Source: Flavobacteriaceae bacterium Ga0077528 (lineage in GTDB: Bacteria > Bacteroidota > Bacteroidia > Flavobacteriales > Flavobacteriaceae). Taken from it: a stretch of 64,000 nucleotides of DNA. The first letter of the stretch is position 1. Every line of letters begins with the position of its first letter. Shown here one piece after another: positions 51,140-61,357 of this stretch. Under the pieces are notes generated by a model, which was not told where the DNA came from, ran no database searches, and saw nothing but the letters and a program-made list of their open reading frames with translations. Location: NCBI GenBank assembly GCA_001464475.1, contig LNDX01000008.1, forward strand, positions 1 through 64,000, in the 5' to 3' direction. Position numbers and translations under genes: made by a program.

Positions 51140-52252
51140 ATGATTAAAAAATTACTTTTTCTACTTATCTTATTTTTTCAAACCTTTGGTTTCTCTCAAA
51201 ATCCAGCACTATCAGAAAATGCTTCTGTAAGTATTTTTACTTGTGGAAGAGGAAATGAACTTTACTCCACTTTTGGTCATACAGCCATACGAATTAAAGA
51301 TTCCATAAATAACTTAGACGTTGTATATAACTATGGTGCTTTCGATTTTAGAACTGAAAATTTCTATCTAAAATTTGTAAAAGGTGACTTACAATATTTC
51401 ATCAATGCTACTTCATATGACGACTTTATTTTTGAATATCAAAGTGATAATCGCGAAGTTATCGAACAGACTTTATCATTTCCATTAGCAAAAAAACAAG
51501 AACTATTTGAACTTTTAAATGCTTCTCTTTATTCTGAAGAAAGAAATTATACGTACAAATTTATAGACCGAAATTGTACTACGATGGTTGTAGATAAAAT
51601 TAATGCCATTGTAGGTCAAAAAATAATCGAAAAAGTGGATGATAAATCCATTTCATATAGAGAATTACTTTATCCTTATTTTGATAATCACTTTTATTAT
51701 AAATTGGGTATAAACATAATTTTTGGAGCAAAAACAGATGCAAAAGCTGAAAAACTATTTCTTCCAATTGAGCTGTTAAATAGTTTAGACAAAGCCAAAA
51801 TTGAAAGCAAACCTTTGGTTGTAAAAAAAGAAACCTTAATTAAAGGAGCTGAGCTTACTTCTTCCTTTTCTTTTATAAATAGTATCTATTTCATAGCTCT
51901 TATCCTATTAGTGATATCTTTAATCAATAATAAGTATGTTTCATTATCCTATCTATTCCTATCAGGATTATTGGGGATTTTTCTTTGCCTAGTAGGATTA
52001 TACTCAGAGCATAAAGAAGTTTTGTGGAATTATAATGCTTTACTGTTTAATCCAATATATATAATCTTAGGATTTTTGGGAAGCTCTTGGTTTAGAAAAA
52101 TGGCTAATTTTTGTTTTGTAATGACCTTAGTTTATATTGCAATTATGATAGGAAAACCGCATTTACCATTAATGATTCCATTTATTTTAGCCAACAATTA
52201 TATTTTGTTGAAATTACTAAAGAGAAATAAAAAATTGGAGCCTAGCATTTAA
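51140..52252 (+). CDS. DUF4105 membrane protein, Lnb-type lipoprotein N-acyltransferase candidate
   Basis: A 370-residue protein with a signal peptide (about 1-20, ending GFSQ), a periplasmic DUF4105 domain (about 25-220) and about five C-terminal membrane segments. His47 in STFGHTAIR and Cys146 in DRNCTTMV are the pair expected for a cysteine-based acyl transfer. DUF4105 proteins of Bacteroides (Lnb) have been reported to N-acylate lipoproteins in organisms that lack Lnt. The domain layout fits that role. It is probably co-transcribed with the PorV-like gene. Confidence 0.8.
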   Translation: MIKKLLFLLILFFQTFGFSQNPALSENASVSIFTCGRGNELYSTFGHTAIRIKDSINNLDVVYNYGAFDFRTENFYLKFVKGDLQYFINATSYDDFIFEYQSDNREVIEQTLSFPLAKKQELFELLNASLYSEERNYTYKFIDRNCTTMVVDKINAIVGQKIIEKVDDKSISYRELLYPYFDNHFYYKLGINIIFGAKTDAKAEKLFLPIELLNSLDKAKIESKPLVVKKETLIKGAELTSSFSFINSIYFIALILLVISLINNKYVSLSYLFLSGLLGIFLCLVGLYSEHKEVLWNYNALLFNPIYIILGFLGSSWFRKMANFCFVMTLVYIAIMIGKPHLPLMIPFILANNYILLKLLKRNKKLEPSI

Positions 52253-52257
52253 GAAAC

Positions 52258-53652
52258 TTATTGTCCTCTATAAAACAATACTGTGCTAAACGTTTTGATA
52301 ATAATATTGATATCAAGAAAAATACTTCTGTGCTTGATATAATATAAATCATATTGTAGCTTCATCAAACTATCTTCAATAGAATCACCATAAGCGTAAT
52401 TTACTTGTGCCCAACCTGTTAATCCTGGCTTTACAACATGCCTAGTTTCGTAGAATGGCATCATTTCTGCGATTTCATTAACAAAAATAGGACGTTCTGG
52501 TCTTGGCCCTATAATTGCCATATCACCTTTTAATATATTTATAAATTGAGGAAATTCATCTAATCTAGTTTTGCGCATAAACTTACCGAAAGGCGTAATT
52601 CTGCTATCATTGGCGGTTGTAAATACAGCTCCATTTGCCTCAGCATTTTTCACCATAGTTCTGTATTTATATATTTTAAATACTTCTCCATTTTTACCTA
52701 CACGCTCTTGTGTATAAAATAAGCCGCCTCTATTTCCAATGAGATTACCAATTAAAATTATTGGAAAAAACAATAAACCAATAGTCAAACCAATTACTGA
52801 AAAAATCACTTCAATCAATCTTGATACCAATAAATACAAATGATTTTGATTACTTCTACTAAAAGGAAAATATCTGTAAAAATCTCGTGAAACATATTGC
52901 ACAGGAATTCGTTGTGTAATAGCCTCATATACTTGTGTATACTCTCTAATTATAAAACCATTTTCTAATAAATGAATCAGTTGATTATATAAACTAACTG
53001 TTATTCCCTCGGTTTTTTGAGAAGCAATTACTATTTCAGAAATAGAATTATTTCTAACAAAATTTTCTAATTCATTAGGATGAATATTCTTAATTGATTT
53101 GAATTTAAAATTAAAAGAATCTTCTCCATCAGAATTAACAAATGCTATTATTTTATAATGTGGATCTGCATTTTCAAGGCCAGTAACAAGCTCTTGCAAT
53201 TGCTCCTTATCACAAACTAAAATAGCTTTTTTCACAAATCGATGTGATGCTAAAAATTTTACATAAAAAATTCTCCATGCTAGTAAGGAACCAAAAATAG
53301 CTACAAAAAATATAATAATCTGTAGTCTATTTGAAGGTAAAACAGGTGTATAAATTGGAGTTAAAAGATAAATTAATACTGTTGTAGAAGAAGCAAGTAT
53401 TATACTTTTTATTATTTGAAATTGATTACTTGCTACTTGCAAATTATACATTTCAAAAACAGATCCAAAAATATTAACATAGATAGCTAATACAATTGCC
53501 CAATAATAATTTGTAGTAGAAAATGTAAAATATTTAAAATCAAAAATAGAGCTTATAATGTACAATGATAGTAATACAAAGATTACATCAAAAATCTTCA
53601 GAAGAACCTTTCTTTCTGATACCTCAAAATGTATTTTTTTATTGCTATTCAT
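52258..53652 (-). CDS. Polyprenyl glycosylphosphotransferase (initiating sugar transferase)
   Basis: Transfers the first sugar-phosphate onto undecaprenyl phosphate to begin a surface glycan. 464 residues: four N-terminal membrane segments (about 15-130), a central CoA-binding-like cytoplasmic domain (about 140-250), a further membrane segment (about 275-300) and the catalytic domain with KIYKYRTMVKNAE, TRLDEFPQFINILKGDM and GPRPERP. This is the WcaJ/PglC-like family with the full WcaJ layout. The sugar cannot be determined. It has its own −7 box (53694-53701) and ends the glycan cluster. Confidence 0.94.
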   Translation of the reverse strand: MNSNKKIHFEVSERKVLLKIFDVIFVLLSLYIISSIFDFKYFTFSTTNYYWAIVLAIYVNIFGSVFEMYNLQVASNQFQIIKSIILASSTTVLIYLLTPIYTPVLPSNRLQIIIFFVAIFGSLLAWRIFYVKFLASHRFVKKAILVCDKEQLQELVTGLENADPHYKIIAFVNSDGEDSFNFKFKSIKNIHPNELENFVRNNSISEIVIASQKTEGITVSLYNQLIHLLENGFIIREYTQVYEAITQRIPVQYVSRDFYRYFPFSRSNQNHLYLLVSRLIEVIFSVIGLTIGLLFFPIILIGNLIGNRGGLFYTQERVGKNGEVFKIYKYRTMVKNAEANGAVFTTANDSRITPFGKFMRKTRLDEFPQFINILKGDMAIIGPRPERPIFVNEIAEMMPFYETRHVVKPGLTGWAQVNYAYGDSIEDSLMKLQYDLYYIKHRSIFLDINIIIKTFSTVLFYRGQ

Positions 53653-53693
53653 TAGTACGTTTACAACTGTGACGCAAGTTAGTAAAATCTATA

Positions 53694-53701
53694 CAAATTT
53701 A
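53694..53701 (-). promoter_or_regulatory. −7 box of the sugar transferase gene
   Basis: On the minus strand TAAATTTG matches TAnnTTTG, about 41 bases before the ATG at 53652, in the gap after the GT4 gene. The initiating transferase may thus be transcribed separately from the rest of the cluster. Confidence 0.45.
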
Positions 53702-53705
53702 AGTA

Positions 53706-54719
53706 CTATTTCAATATTTCAAACCATTTTTGCTTTATTACATTCCAATCAAAGGATTCTACAGTATTTCTTGCATTTGTAGTAATTTTTTCTCTTAAAA
53801 TTTCATTATTGAAAATTTCAAGAATTGCATTGGTCATTCCATCAACATCACTATCACCAACTAAAAGTCCATTTTCATTGTCCGTTAGAAGAAACGGAAT
53901 TCCTCCAACATTGGTTGAGACTATTGGCAAGCCTAATGCCATAGCTTCAATAACACTTATTGGAGTATTATCAAAATGTGTTGTATTAATAAAAACATTA
54001 TAATCTTTAGACAATGCAACCCATTCTTCTTTAGCTAACTTTCCAGTAAATTCTACTTCTACATTTAACTCTGAAGCATGCTTCTTACAATCATCAATAA
54101 GGTTTTCTTTATCAGGACCAACCATTGCTAGAGTTGCATTTGGAAAATCTTTCTTGAGATTATATAATACATCAATTGCCATTTTTGGATTGTATATTTT
54201 CGAAAAAGAACGTACCCATAATAACTTTGGGGAATTAAATTCTCTTTTGTTAAAAGTATATTTTTTTGATTCTATAGTATTAGGAATAAATATTAAATTT
54301 TTAGCATATTTATCCTTGAAAGCTTCAAAAAGGTAATTAGATGGTGCTACCAGTTTAAACGCTTTATTAAAGATGAAATCACATAAAATCGGACTAGATT
54401 TTAACCTATGAGGTAAATTTCCACCATGTAATATAGAAATATATTTTTTATTAAAAAGCCTACAAATACTGCTTATTATCAAAGTATAGTAAAAACTAAA
54501 TGTACTATAGGTATCAATAATTATGGTATCAACTTTTCTAATGTTACATATAGTTACATAAACCATATCTAGCATTCTAAAAAGTTGGTTATTTTTTTCT
54601 GATGCATATACAACTTCATATCCTTCATACTCTAAAAGAGCACCAAGAGTTTCGATGTAGGTTAAATTATTACCATGTTTTGATAATTTATTTCCGATAT
54701 AGAGCAACTTCTTCGTCAT
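53706..54719 (-). CDS. Glycosyltransferase family 4
   Basis: A 337-residue GT-B enzyme. KLLWVRSFSKIYNPKMAIDVL begins the nucleotide-binding half, and the GT4 signature NTTHFDNTPISVIEAMALGLPIVSTNVGG holds the catalytic Glu pair (ENGLL follows). It adds a sugar to a lipid-linked glycan on the cytoplasmic face. Its start lies inside the 3' end of the polymerase gene (32-base overlap). Confidence 0.9.
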   Translation of the reverse strand: MTKKLLYIGNKLSKHGNNLTYIETLGALLEYEGYEVVYASEKNNQLFRMLDMVYVTICNIRKVDTIIIDTYSTFSFYYTLIISSICRLFNKKYISILHGGNLPHRLKSSPILCDFIFNKAFKLVAPSNYLFEAFKDKYAKNLIFIPNTIESKKYTFNKREFNSPKLLWVRSFSKIYNPKMAIDVLYNLKKDFPNATLAMVGPDKENLIDDCKKHASELNVEVEFTGKLAKEEWVALSKDYNVFINTTHFDNTPISVIEAMALGLPIVSTNVGGIPFLLTDNENGLLVGDSDVDGMTNAILEIFNNEILREKITTNARNTVESFDWNVIKQKWFEILK

Positions 54720-56037
54720 CGAATCTTACTTTTAACATGGATAATGCATAAATAAATGAGGGTGATGCCGTTCGCATAGCGGCATGATTTATTGTTAAAA
54801 ACCAAAACACAAGGAAACAAAATAAATATAAATTTTGTTTATTCCCTAAAAAATAAATTATTGGAGTAAAAATCAAAATCATTAGTCCTATGATACCAAG
54901 CGATCCGTGTTCGGCTAACATTCTAGTTATTTCATCATGAGACGCAGCAACATAACCCATCTTTTCAGTACGAATATCAGTACCTTTTGCAACACCAACA
55001 CCAAAAAATGGATTCTCTAAAAACATTTCTATCTCGTCTTCTGCTAAAGTTCCTCTACCAGTCAAAACATCAGACTTTTCTACTCCAAGAGCATTTTTGT
55101 TTGCATAACGTTTATTAATTAACCCTCCTGTTTGTTCGGAGGTGTATATCCATGTAACCGACATTGCAGCTATGATAATTATAATAAGATAATTCAATTT
55201 TACTCGTCCTCTATATGCTGAATTAATATACATAAAAAAAACAAAAACAGCAATCATTCCAAAACCAGTTAACATACCACCTCGAGAAAAAGTTAAAAAA
55301 CCGCGATAACTTATGTAAAATGCAATAACAATGTTTATTACAAACATTATCTTAGTTCTAGAATATAGAATTAATCTAGTAAAGAAAATAAACATTCCTA
55401 GTCCAAAAATAGTGGCAACTTGATTTGGGCCAAAGCCTCCAGAAAGAAACTCATTTGAACCAGTACCAGTAAGTACTTCCTTTATATTTGGAGCATACAA
55501 ATTTACATAGGCTGCTGTAGAAATTATGGGAAGTCCCATCATCAATAAGATATTACCCATTTCATTCATACTAATTCGTTTACCAAAAGTATAAATTGTT
55601 GCCAATCCTAAACAAATTGGGCCTGAAAGATTAAAAATGATTTTTTTTCTGAATTCAACATTTAAATCTAAGGTTTCATTTGCAATAATAACCCCAGGAA
55701 TGAGAATTAATAAAAAAAACCAATAGGGTAACGCATATTTTGAAAATCCTGAATATACAATTCCAAAAAGTAAAAAAATAAAAACACTATATTTAGCAAA
55801 CTCATGACTCGGATTTCCATATGTCATACGAAGAAAAACTTCACTTCCAACTATATAGGCACAAATATAAAGGACTTCATTTTTTTTATTTTGAGATTTT
55901 ATTAAAATGATCACTCCAGCTAAAATAATAAAGTAACCGTAAATTTGCGAAACAATAACTGGTGTTAAATAGATTAAAACTCCCAGAAATATGTGAATAA
56001 CTACTAACCAAATATAATTTTTATCTTTATTTTGCAT
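54688..56037 (-). CDS. O-antigen polymerase/ligase family protein (Wzy/WaaL type)
   Basis: A 449-residue protein with about eleven membrane segments. The large periplasmic loop (about 300-380) has the Wzy_C pattern: LTGRG, ENPFFGVGVAKG and SHDEITRMLAEHGSLGI, with FSRGG before it. It would polymerise or ligate glycan repeat units in the periplasm. The family does not allow polymerase and ligase to be separated by sequence alone, but the position in a glycan cluster favours a polymerase. A flippase (Wzx) gene is not visible in this part of the cluster. Confidence 0.88.
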   Translation of the reverse strand: MQNKDKNYIWLVVIHIFLGVLIYLTPVIVSQIYGYFIILAGVIILIKSQNKKNEVLYICAYIVGSEVFLRMTYGNPSHEFAKYSVFIFLLFGIVYSGFSKYALPYWFFLLILIPGVIIANETLDLNVEFRKKIIFNLSGPICLGLATIYTFGKRISMNEMGNILLMMGLPIISTAAYVNLYAPNIKEVLTGTGSNEFLSGGFGPNQVATIFGLGMFIFFTRLILYSRTKIMFVINIVIAFYISYRGFLTFSRGGMLTGFGMIAVFVFFMYINSAYRGRVKLNYLIIIIIAAMSVTWIYTSEQTGGLINKRYANKNALGVEKSDVLTGRGTLAEDEIEMFLENPFFGVGVAKGTDIRTEKMGYVAASHDEITRMLAEHGSLGIIGLMILIFTPIIYFLGNKQNLYLFCFLVFWFLTINHAAMRTASPSFIYALSMLKVRFDDEEVALYRK

Positions 56038-56041
56038 GCAG

Positions 56042-57133
56042 TCAATTTATTTTAATGTTTTTCAAATCTAAAACCCAAGAAAAATACTTGTCAATAACTA
56101 CTTGCTCTGAGTATGTCTCTAAAATTACTTTGTGAATTTCTTTTCCAAATTTAAGTCTTAATTCTTTATCTGCCATCAAAGTACTTAAATTAACACTAAA
56201 TCCTTCCGAATCACCTATCTTAGAAATAAAACCACATTTCCCATGTTGAACAATATAAGGAATTTGTCCTACGCTTGTTGAAACTACTGGTTTACAAAAA
56301 AGTCCATATTCTAACAATGCAACTGGTAAACCTTCTGAATTTGATGTAAAAACAGCTATATCACATTGATTAATTATATGTTCAGTATCTTGTTTAGAGC
56401 CATAAATGTAAATTACATTTTCTAAGTTGTACTCTTTTATTTTAGCTTTAAGCCTAGTTGAATAATCGTTATTTGAATCATTACCAACTAAATGAAAAGT
56501 CCATTCTTTAAAATCATTGTGAACTTTTTTAACAGCATCAATCAATAAAAAATGGTTTTTTTGATGTCTCAAATTGGCTAAATATAAAACTCTTTTACCG
56601 TCTTCTCCTTTCAAAAGAGTTGTTTTATCAAAATCGTTATTCTCAACAACATAATTTTGCAGATAAATGATGTTTTTACAGAATAATTTTCTTCTAGCCC
56701 ATGCCTCTAATTCAGTATTCACGGCTATTATTCCTTTGAAAAAAATTGAAAAAAACTGTAAATAAATTGCTCCTTCTCTTTTTGGTATAACTCCTATTCC
56801 ATTATGGTCATGCCATAAAATTTGTATTTTAGGATATGTCATTTTAACCATACAAGCAATAAAAAAAGAACTTGAATGTGCCTGAATGGTTCTTACATCA
56901 TTTTTTTTACAGTAATTCCTTAACCTCATAACGGCCCAAAAATCAAAACGATGTTTTCTTCTTAAGAAAAAATAATTTACATCATCCTTGATGCTTTTTT
57001 TTAAACTGCCTTCTTTTCGGGTAACAACTAAACCAGAAAATTCCATTCTTGACGAAAGAGAATTTGCAAAACTGACTGCCATTTTTTCTGCTCCTCCAAT
57101 ATCAAGCGAGTCTATAATTTGAATAATCCTCAT
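56042..57133 (-). CDS. Glycosyltransferase family 4
   Basis: A 363-residue GT-B enzyme starting IQIIDSLDIGGAEKMAVSFANSL, the typical start of this family. The signature FTSNSEGLPVALLEYGLFCKPVVSTSVGQIP lies near residues 275-305. It overlaps the next GT4 by 4 bases and ends 4 bases before the polymerase. Confidence 0.92.
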   Translation of the reverse strand: MRIIQIIDSLDIGGAEKMAVSFANSLSSRMEFSGLVVTRKEGSLKKSIKDDVNYFFLRRKHRFDFWAVMRLRNYCKKNDVRTIQAHSSSFFIACMVKMTYPKIQILWHDHNGIGVIPKREGAIYLQFFSIFFKGIIAVNTELEAWARRKLFCKNIIYLQNYVVENNDFDKTTLLKGEDGKRVLYLANLRHQKNHFLLIDAVKKVHNDFKEWTFHLVGNDSNNDYSTRLKAKIKEYNLENVIYIYGSKQDTEHIINQCDIAVFTSNSEGLPVALLEYGLFCKPVVSTSVGQIPYIVQHGKCGFISKIGDSEGFSVNLSTLMADKELRLKFGKEIHKVILETYSEQVVIDKYFSWVLDLKNIKIN

Positions 57134-58248
57134 GATTTTAATATATTCTTTATTTCTTGTTCAAATTTATCAATTGTAAATTGCCGGGACCAATTTATTC
57201 CCTCTTTTATTTTTTTATTATATTCTTCTTGATTTGACAATAAGTCACTTATCGAAGTAACATCGGTCTGCAAATTTTCAGTTAATAAGATTCCTCTTTC
57301 ACCAAAATTCAGCATATTTGGCACACAAGAAATAGGTGTTGCTATTGGTAAGCAACCCCAAAACATGGCTTCGGCAACCACTTTTGGCCAACCTTCGCTT
57401 TTGGAAGGCAATATTAAACAATGACTTTCTTGATAGATTTTTTTCATAGATTCTCTATCGGTATTTCCTTTTAGAAATATATTAGAATTCAATTTTTTTG
57501 AATGAATATATTCTTCTAGAATCGCTCGTTCACTTCCATCGCCATAAATTGATAATTCTATATCAAAATTCTGTTTTTTCAGTTCTTCAACAACCTTAAT
57601 TACATAAAGTGGTTGTTTTCCTTTTGATAACATCCCAACGAAAATCATTTTTATTGTACCATTCATATTTCTTGGCTCAATTTCAATAATTTCAGATTTA
57701 GCATACGTAGCAGTAAAAAAAGGCTTAATATTTTTAGTTTGGTTTTTCCATTCTCCATAAACCAATACTTGCATATTTTTAGTAAGAAAAGTATTGCTAA
57801 GTATCCATTTTTGAATTTTATAACTTATGGGTTGCTTTGCTTTAGAATCCCAATTGCCTGCATATTTTACAGTTTTCTTTTTGTTTGGAAAAAACATCTG
57901 AATACAGCTAGCTAACAAACCAATATTCCCTGGACATCTAAGATGAATAACATCTGAATTATAAATACTTTTAAAAAGGATTATACAATTAATTAATAGT
58001 ATTGGAATGGCTTTTAAAGCACTAAAAAATGTCTTAAAATTAAATTCTTTTAATTCATAAATCTTATCAATTTTAAAAGGAATTTTGGTTATCAATAAAT
58101 CGCCTTCCTTTTCCCAAAACGTACATGAAAAAGCAATCTCATCTACATATTTTTGCCACACTTCAATTTCTTTTACGTAAGGACTATAGGCGTAAATCCC
58201 ATCTGACTTTCTGATAAAAGGTGCTGATGAAATGACTAAAAACTTCAT
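57130..58248 (-). CDS. Glycosyltransferase family 4
   Basis: A 372-residue GT-B enzyme. The nucleotide-binding half starts IKMIFVGMLSKGKQPLYVIK; the signature is LILPSKSEGWPKVVAEAMFWGCLPIATP. RCPGNIGLL near residue 104 marks the acceptor domain. Donor and acceptor sugars are unknown. Its start shares one base with the acetyltransferase stop. Confidence 0.92.
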   Translation of the reverse strand: MKFLVISSAPFIRKSDGIYAYSPYVKEIEVWQKYVDEIAFSCTFWEKEGDLLITKIPFKIDKIYELKEFNFKTFFSALKAIPILLINCIILFKSIYNSDVIHLRCPGNIGLLASCIQMFFPNKKKTVKYAGNWDSKAKQPISYKIQKWILSNTFLTKNMQVLVYGEWKNQTKNIKPFFTATYAKSEIIEIEPRNMNGTIKMIFVGMLSKGKQPLYVIKVVEELKKQNFDIELSIYGDGSERAILEEYIHSKKLNSNIFLKGNTDRESMKKIYQESHCLILPSKSEGWPKVVAEAMFWGCLPIATPISCVPNMLNFGERGILLTENLQTDVTSISDLLSNQEEYNKKIKEGINWSRQFTIDKFEQEIKNILKS

Positions 58249-58796
58249 TATAAATATCCGTTAGATGAATTTTGAGAAATAACTTTTGCTGGAACTCCAA
58301 GCATAACAGAATTTTCTGCTACATCGGTTGTGACTAAAGAACATGCTCCAATCAATACATTATCACTAACAATAATATTTCCTGCAACAACTGAATTTGC
58401 TCCAATATAAACATTGTTCCCAATAATTGGCACGCCTCTTTTTTCATCAATACCAGAAACTCCAATGGTTACTCCTTGTGAAATATTACAATTGTTTCCA
58501 ATGACAGCCTTTGCGTTTAAGAAAATCCCACCAAAATGACCTATATAAAAAGAATGCCCTATTTGTGCAGAAGCCGGAATTGAAATTCCTGTTGCAATTT
58601 CAATTGACTTTCTCCATAGTAAACAAAAGGAAAGAACGATTTGTCTTAAAACCGGAATTTTAAGTCTTCTGTGAAAAAAATTTGCTGTTCTATATTGCAT
58701 TATTGCCCAAAATCCTTGCGTTAAAAAAAGTATCGTTATGAAGTTGCCTCCATACGATTTATACTTTTTATAATCTGATTGTATCAATGCAAACAT
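58248..58796 (-). CDS. Serine acetyltransferase-like hexapeptide acyltransferase
   Basis: A 182-residue left-handed beta-helix protein. Hexapeptide repeats run from about residue 72 to 170: IGHSFYIGHFGGIFLNAKAVIGNN (part), GVTIGVSG, IGNNVYIGANSVVAGNI and GVPAKVI at the end. His78 and His83-type positions are the expected catalytic histidines. It resembles serine O-acetyltransferases but sits in a glycan cluster, where such proteins O-acetylate sugars. I infer that role here. Confidence 0.85.
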   Translation of the reverse strand: MFALIQSDYKKYKSYGGNFITILFLTQGFWAIMQYRTANFFHRRLKIPVLRQIVLSFCLLWRKSIEIATGISIPASAQIGHSFYIGHFGGIFLNAKAVIGNNCNISQGVTIGVSGIDEKRGVPIIGNNVYIGANSVVAGNIIVSDNVLIGACSLVTTDVAENSVMLGVPAKVISQNSSNGYL

Positions 58797-58800
58797 AACT

Positions 58801-59949
58801 TTAGTTTTTAATTAAAGAATTGAAAAAATCGATATTCTTTTTGGTAATTTTATCAGCAGAAAATTTTTCTAAAACAAAGGTTCTAGCATTATTTTCAATT
58901 TCAATAGCCTTTGCTTCATTAGAAAAAACCCAATTGATTTTTTCAGCAATATCTTCAGGATTGAAGGGATCACAAAGCAAACCAGTTTCATATTCTGCAA
59001 TCGTTTCTGGTCCTGGGCCTTCTTTTGTGAATACTACAACTTTTTTCATTGCCATAGCCTCTGGCGCAACCAATCCTTGTGTTTCCATGTGAGACGGAAA
59101 AACACAAACATGAGCCATTGCATACTTTTCAGGAATTTTATCATAATCAACCAATCCGTGGAAATAAATATCTTTAGATAATTCACCAAGTTTTGGCAAT
59201 TCAACTTCTGTCAACATTTTTGTATAGGATGTTCCGTCAGGATAAAACCATTCTCTTCCATAAATTTCTAGAGTTGCGTCAGGAAATTGTTTTTTGATGT
59301 ATGGAAAGGATTGTATCAGTTGTCGGACTCCTTTTTTCTCACAAACACTACCCACAAAAACAATACTATGCTTTTTTACAACTGCATTTTTTGGAGAAAA
59401 GAAATCAATATCTATGGGATAATTAATCAATTCAACTGGTTTGTTGTTGAAACTTAAAAACTTATTGGTGTGAATTTTGACGTAATTAGAAACAGGAATA
59501 AATGCATCTGCTTTCTTAAAAGAACGCTTCTCTTGAAAACCTTTCCAAAAATTTATTTTTCGGTTTTCAGATTCAGCAAAAAAATGATGTCCACCATGCA
59601 ATCTAATTACATATTTTATATTTTTAATTTTATCTATGCAAAATAAACCTAATTCACTGGCTTCAACTACATCAATTGGATTGTTTTTATGAATTTCAGC
59701 TATTTTTTGGCTCGTTGCTTTTGCACCAAAATACCATCCTAATTTATTAATATTCTTATAATTTAATCTGTATATTTTTACACCTCTGTCTTCAACATAT
59801 TCATACTCATTTTCATAATTCAAACCCACAATAGTGACTTTAACGCCATTTTGAACCAGCTTTGGAGCTAAAGTTTTAACAAAACTTCCAATACCGCCGT
59901 GAACAAAACCAGGTTTTGGATATTCATGTGTAATTATACAGATGTGCAT
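58801..59949 (-). CDS. Glycosyltransferase family 4
   Basis: A 382-residue GT-B enzyme beginning with HEYPKPGFVHGGIGSFVKTLAPKL, the glycogen-synthase-like GT4 start with a conserved Gly pair (GGIGS). The signature VCVFPSHMETQGLVAPEAMAMKKVVVFTKEGPGPE lies near residues 290-325. It overlaps the next upstream gene by 16 bases. Confidence 0.92.
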   Translation of the reverse strand: MHICIITHEYPKPGFVHGGIGSFVKTLAPKLVQNGVKVTIVGLNYENEYEYVEDRGVKIYRLNYKNINKLGWYFGAKATSQKIAEIHKNNPIDVVEASELGLFCIDKIKNIKYVIRLHGGHHFFAESENRKINFWKGFQEKRSFKKADAFIPVSNYVKIHTNKFLSFNNKPVELINYPIDIDFFSPKNAVVKKHSIVFVGSVCEKKGVRQLIQSFPYIKKQFPDATLEIYGREWFYPDGTSYTKMLTEVELPKLGELSKDIYFHGLVDYDKIPEKYAMAHVCVFPSHMETQGLVAPEAMAMKKVVVFTKEGPGPETIAEYETGLLCDPFNPEDIAEKINWVFSNEAKAIEIENNARTFVLEKFSADKITKKNIDFFNSLIKN

Positions 59950-61343
59950 GTTTTCTCTAATTCGTTTGCCAAATTCTTACTATTTTCATTTAATGGATGT
60001 TTTACAATTAGTTCCATCCATTTACTTCTATCTTTTCCTATTTGGCTTGGTTCTTCAATTGCTTTTAAAATCTTAGCTCCTATTTCCAATTTAGTAGTTA
60101 TCCAACCTACAGCTTCAAGATTATTCATACTTCTAAAATGCTGAAATTGATAAACCTCTTTTACCGGTAGCTTAGAATTTACTCCTGGATCATAATTAAA
60201 ATACAGACAAGGTTTGTCCAATACAGCAAAATCATGCGCCATAGTACTTCCCAGATTTACAACAACATCAGAATGTAAAACCGTATTTACCAACAAAGAT
60301 ATATCATTATAACTTGGAAAAATATTTATAAAATTACCATCTCCTTCTGTTTCGGTTCGCCAATCAGGATTTACTACAGAAACTAAATTTTTATACTTCT
60401 CTAAAATACAATTGAATCTGCCTGATTTATCAAACGGATTGATTCGGAAAAGTATTTGTGGTCGAACAGCAACTTCAATTTTACTAATTTCTTCACATAA
60501 ATCTTCTAAATAATTTGGATCATATGGAGATGAAGTATCATTAGACGAAAAGCAAATGGTTTTTTTGTTTACATCCAATTTGTATTTTTCAAAGAATTCA
60601 GATTTGGTTAGATGCAATTTTTTATTAAAATAAAACTCAAATTGTGGCGTTCCAACAACCATTACTTTATTAGAATCAATTTCTGGATAAAGCAAATCAA
60701 GTTCATTCTTCATAAGTTCAGACCAAACAAAATAATAATCATAAGAAGACACCAACCTTGCTTTAGGAACGTTATCCCATGAATAAATAACTGTTGCTGT
60801 TTTGATTCCTTTACTTCTAGAATAATTTATTATTGGCGCACTTGTCATAGAACGCTGGTGCAGATTTAAAACAATATCAGGCTGAATTAGATCTATTTCT
60901 TTTGATAATTCTTGTGCAACATTGGTTTTGAGCATTAAATTATCATATTTTTTTTCTAAAAAAAGAATTGCATTATATGATTTTGAAACAAAAAAACCTA
61001 AAAATTCCGATAAATTTAAAAGAAATTTACGTTTGAAACCTTTTTGATTTCTGCTCCAAAAGTATGAAATAGTTTCGTTTTTAAGTTTCTTTTTGTTTAT
61101 CAATAATCTTGCATAAACAACTACTTCTCTTATAATTCTAGCAATAAACGGTTCAGTAAAATATGGAATGAAAATAAATTCTTTTATATCTTGAGAAACA
61201 GTTTTAATTTCGGCAACAGCGGCATTAGGAATTTGATGAAAAACATAAATTTCAAATCCTCTTTGGGTTAATTCGTTTACAAAATCTGAATACAAATAAT
61301 TTCTTACGACTACTCCATCAGGTATGATTAAAATGATTTTCAT
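59934..61343 (-). CDS. Putative GT-B glycosyltransferase of an unnamed family
   Basis: A 469-residue soluble protein with a two-domain alpha/beta pattern. The N-terminal half starts ILIIPDGVVVRNYLYSDFVNELTQRGF; DIVLNLHQRSMTSAPIINYSRSKGI and TVIYSWDNVPKARLVSSYDYYFVWSE (parts) are like the acceptor domain of GT-B enzymes. The C-terminal half has VVNLGSTMAHDFAVLDKPCLYF, like the donor site of CDP-glycerol or MGDG-type transferases. I know of no firm family name. It lies between GT and methyltransferase genes of the glycan cluster. Confidence 0.65.
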   Translation of the reverse strand: MKIILIIPDGVVVRNYLYSDFVNELTQRGFEIYVFHQIPNAAVAEIKTVSQDIKEFIFIPYFTEPFIARIIREVVVYARLLINKKKLKNETISYFWSRNQKGFKRKFLLNLSEFLGFFVSKSYNAILFLEKKYDNLMLKTNVAQELSKEIDLIQPDIVLNLHQRSMTSAPIINYSRSKGIKTATVIYSWDNVPKARLVSSYDYYFVWSELMKNELDLLYPEIDSNKVMVVGTPQFEFYFNKKLHLTKSEFFEKYKLDVNKKTICFSSNDTSSPYDPNYLEDLCEEISKIEVAVRPQILFRINPFDKSGRFNCILEKYKNLVSVVNPDWRTETEGDGNFINIFPSYNDISLLVNTVLHSDVVVNLGSTMAHDFAVLDKPCLYFNYDPGVNSKLPVKEVYQFQHFRSMNNLEAVGWITTKLEIGAKILKAIEEPSQIGKDRSKWMELIVKHPLNENSKNLANELEKTCTSV

Positions 61344-61357
61344 AACAAATTGATGAT

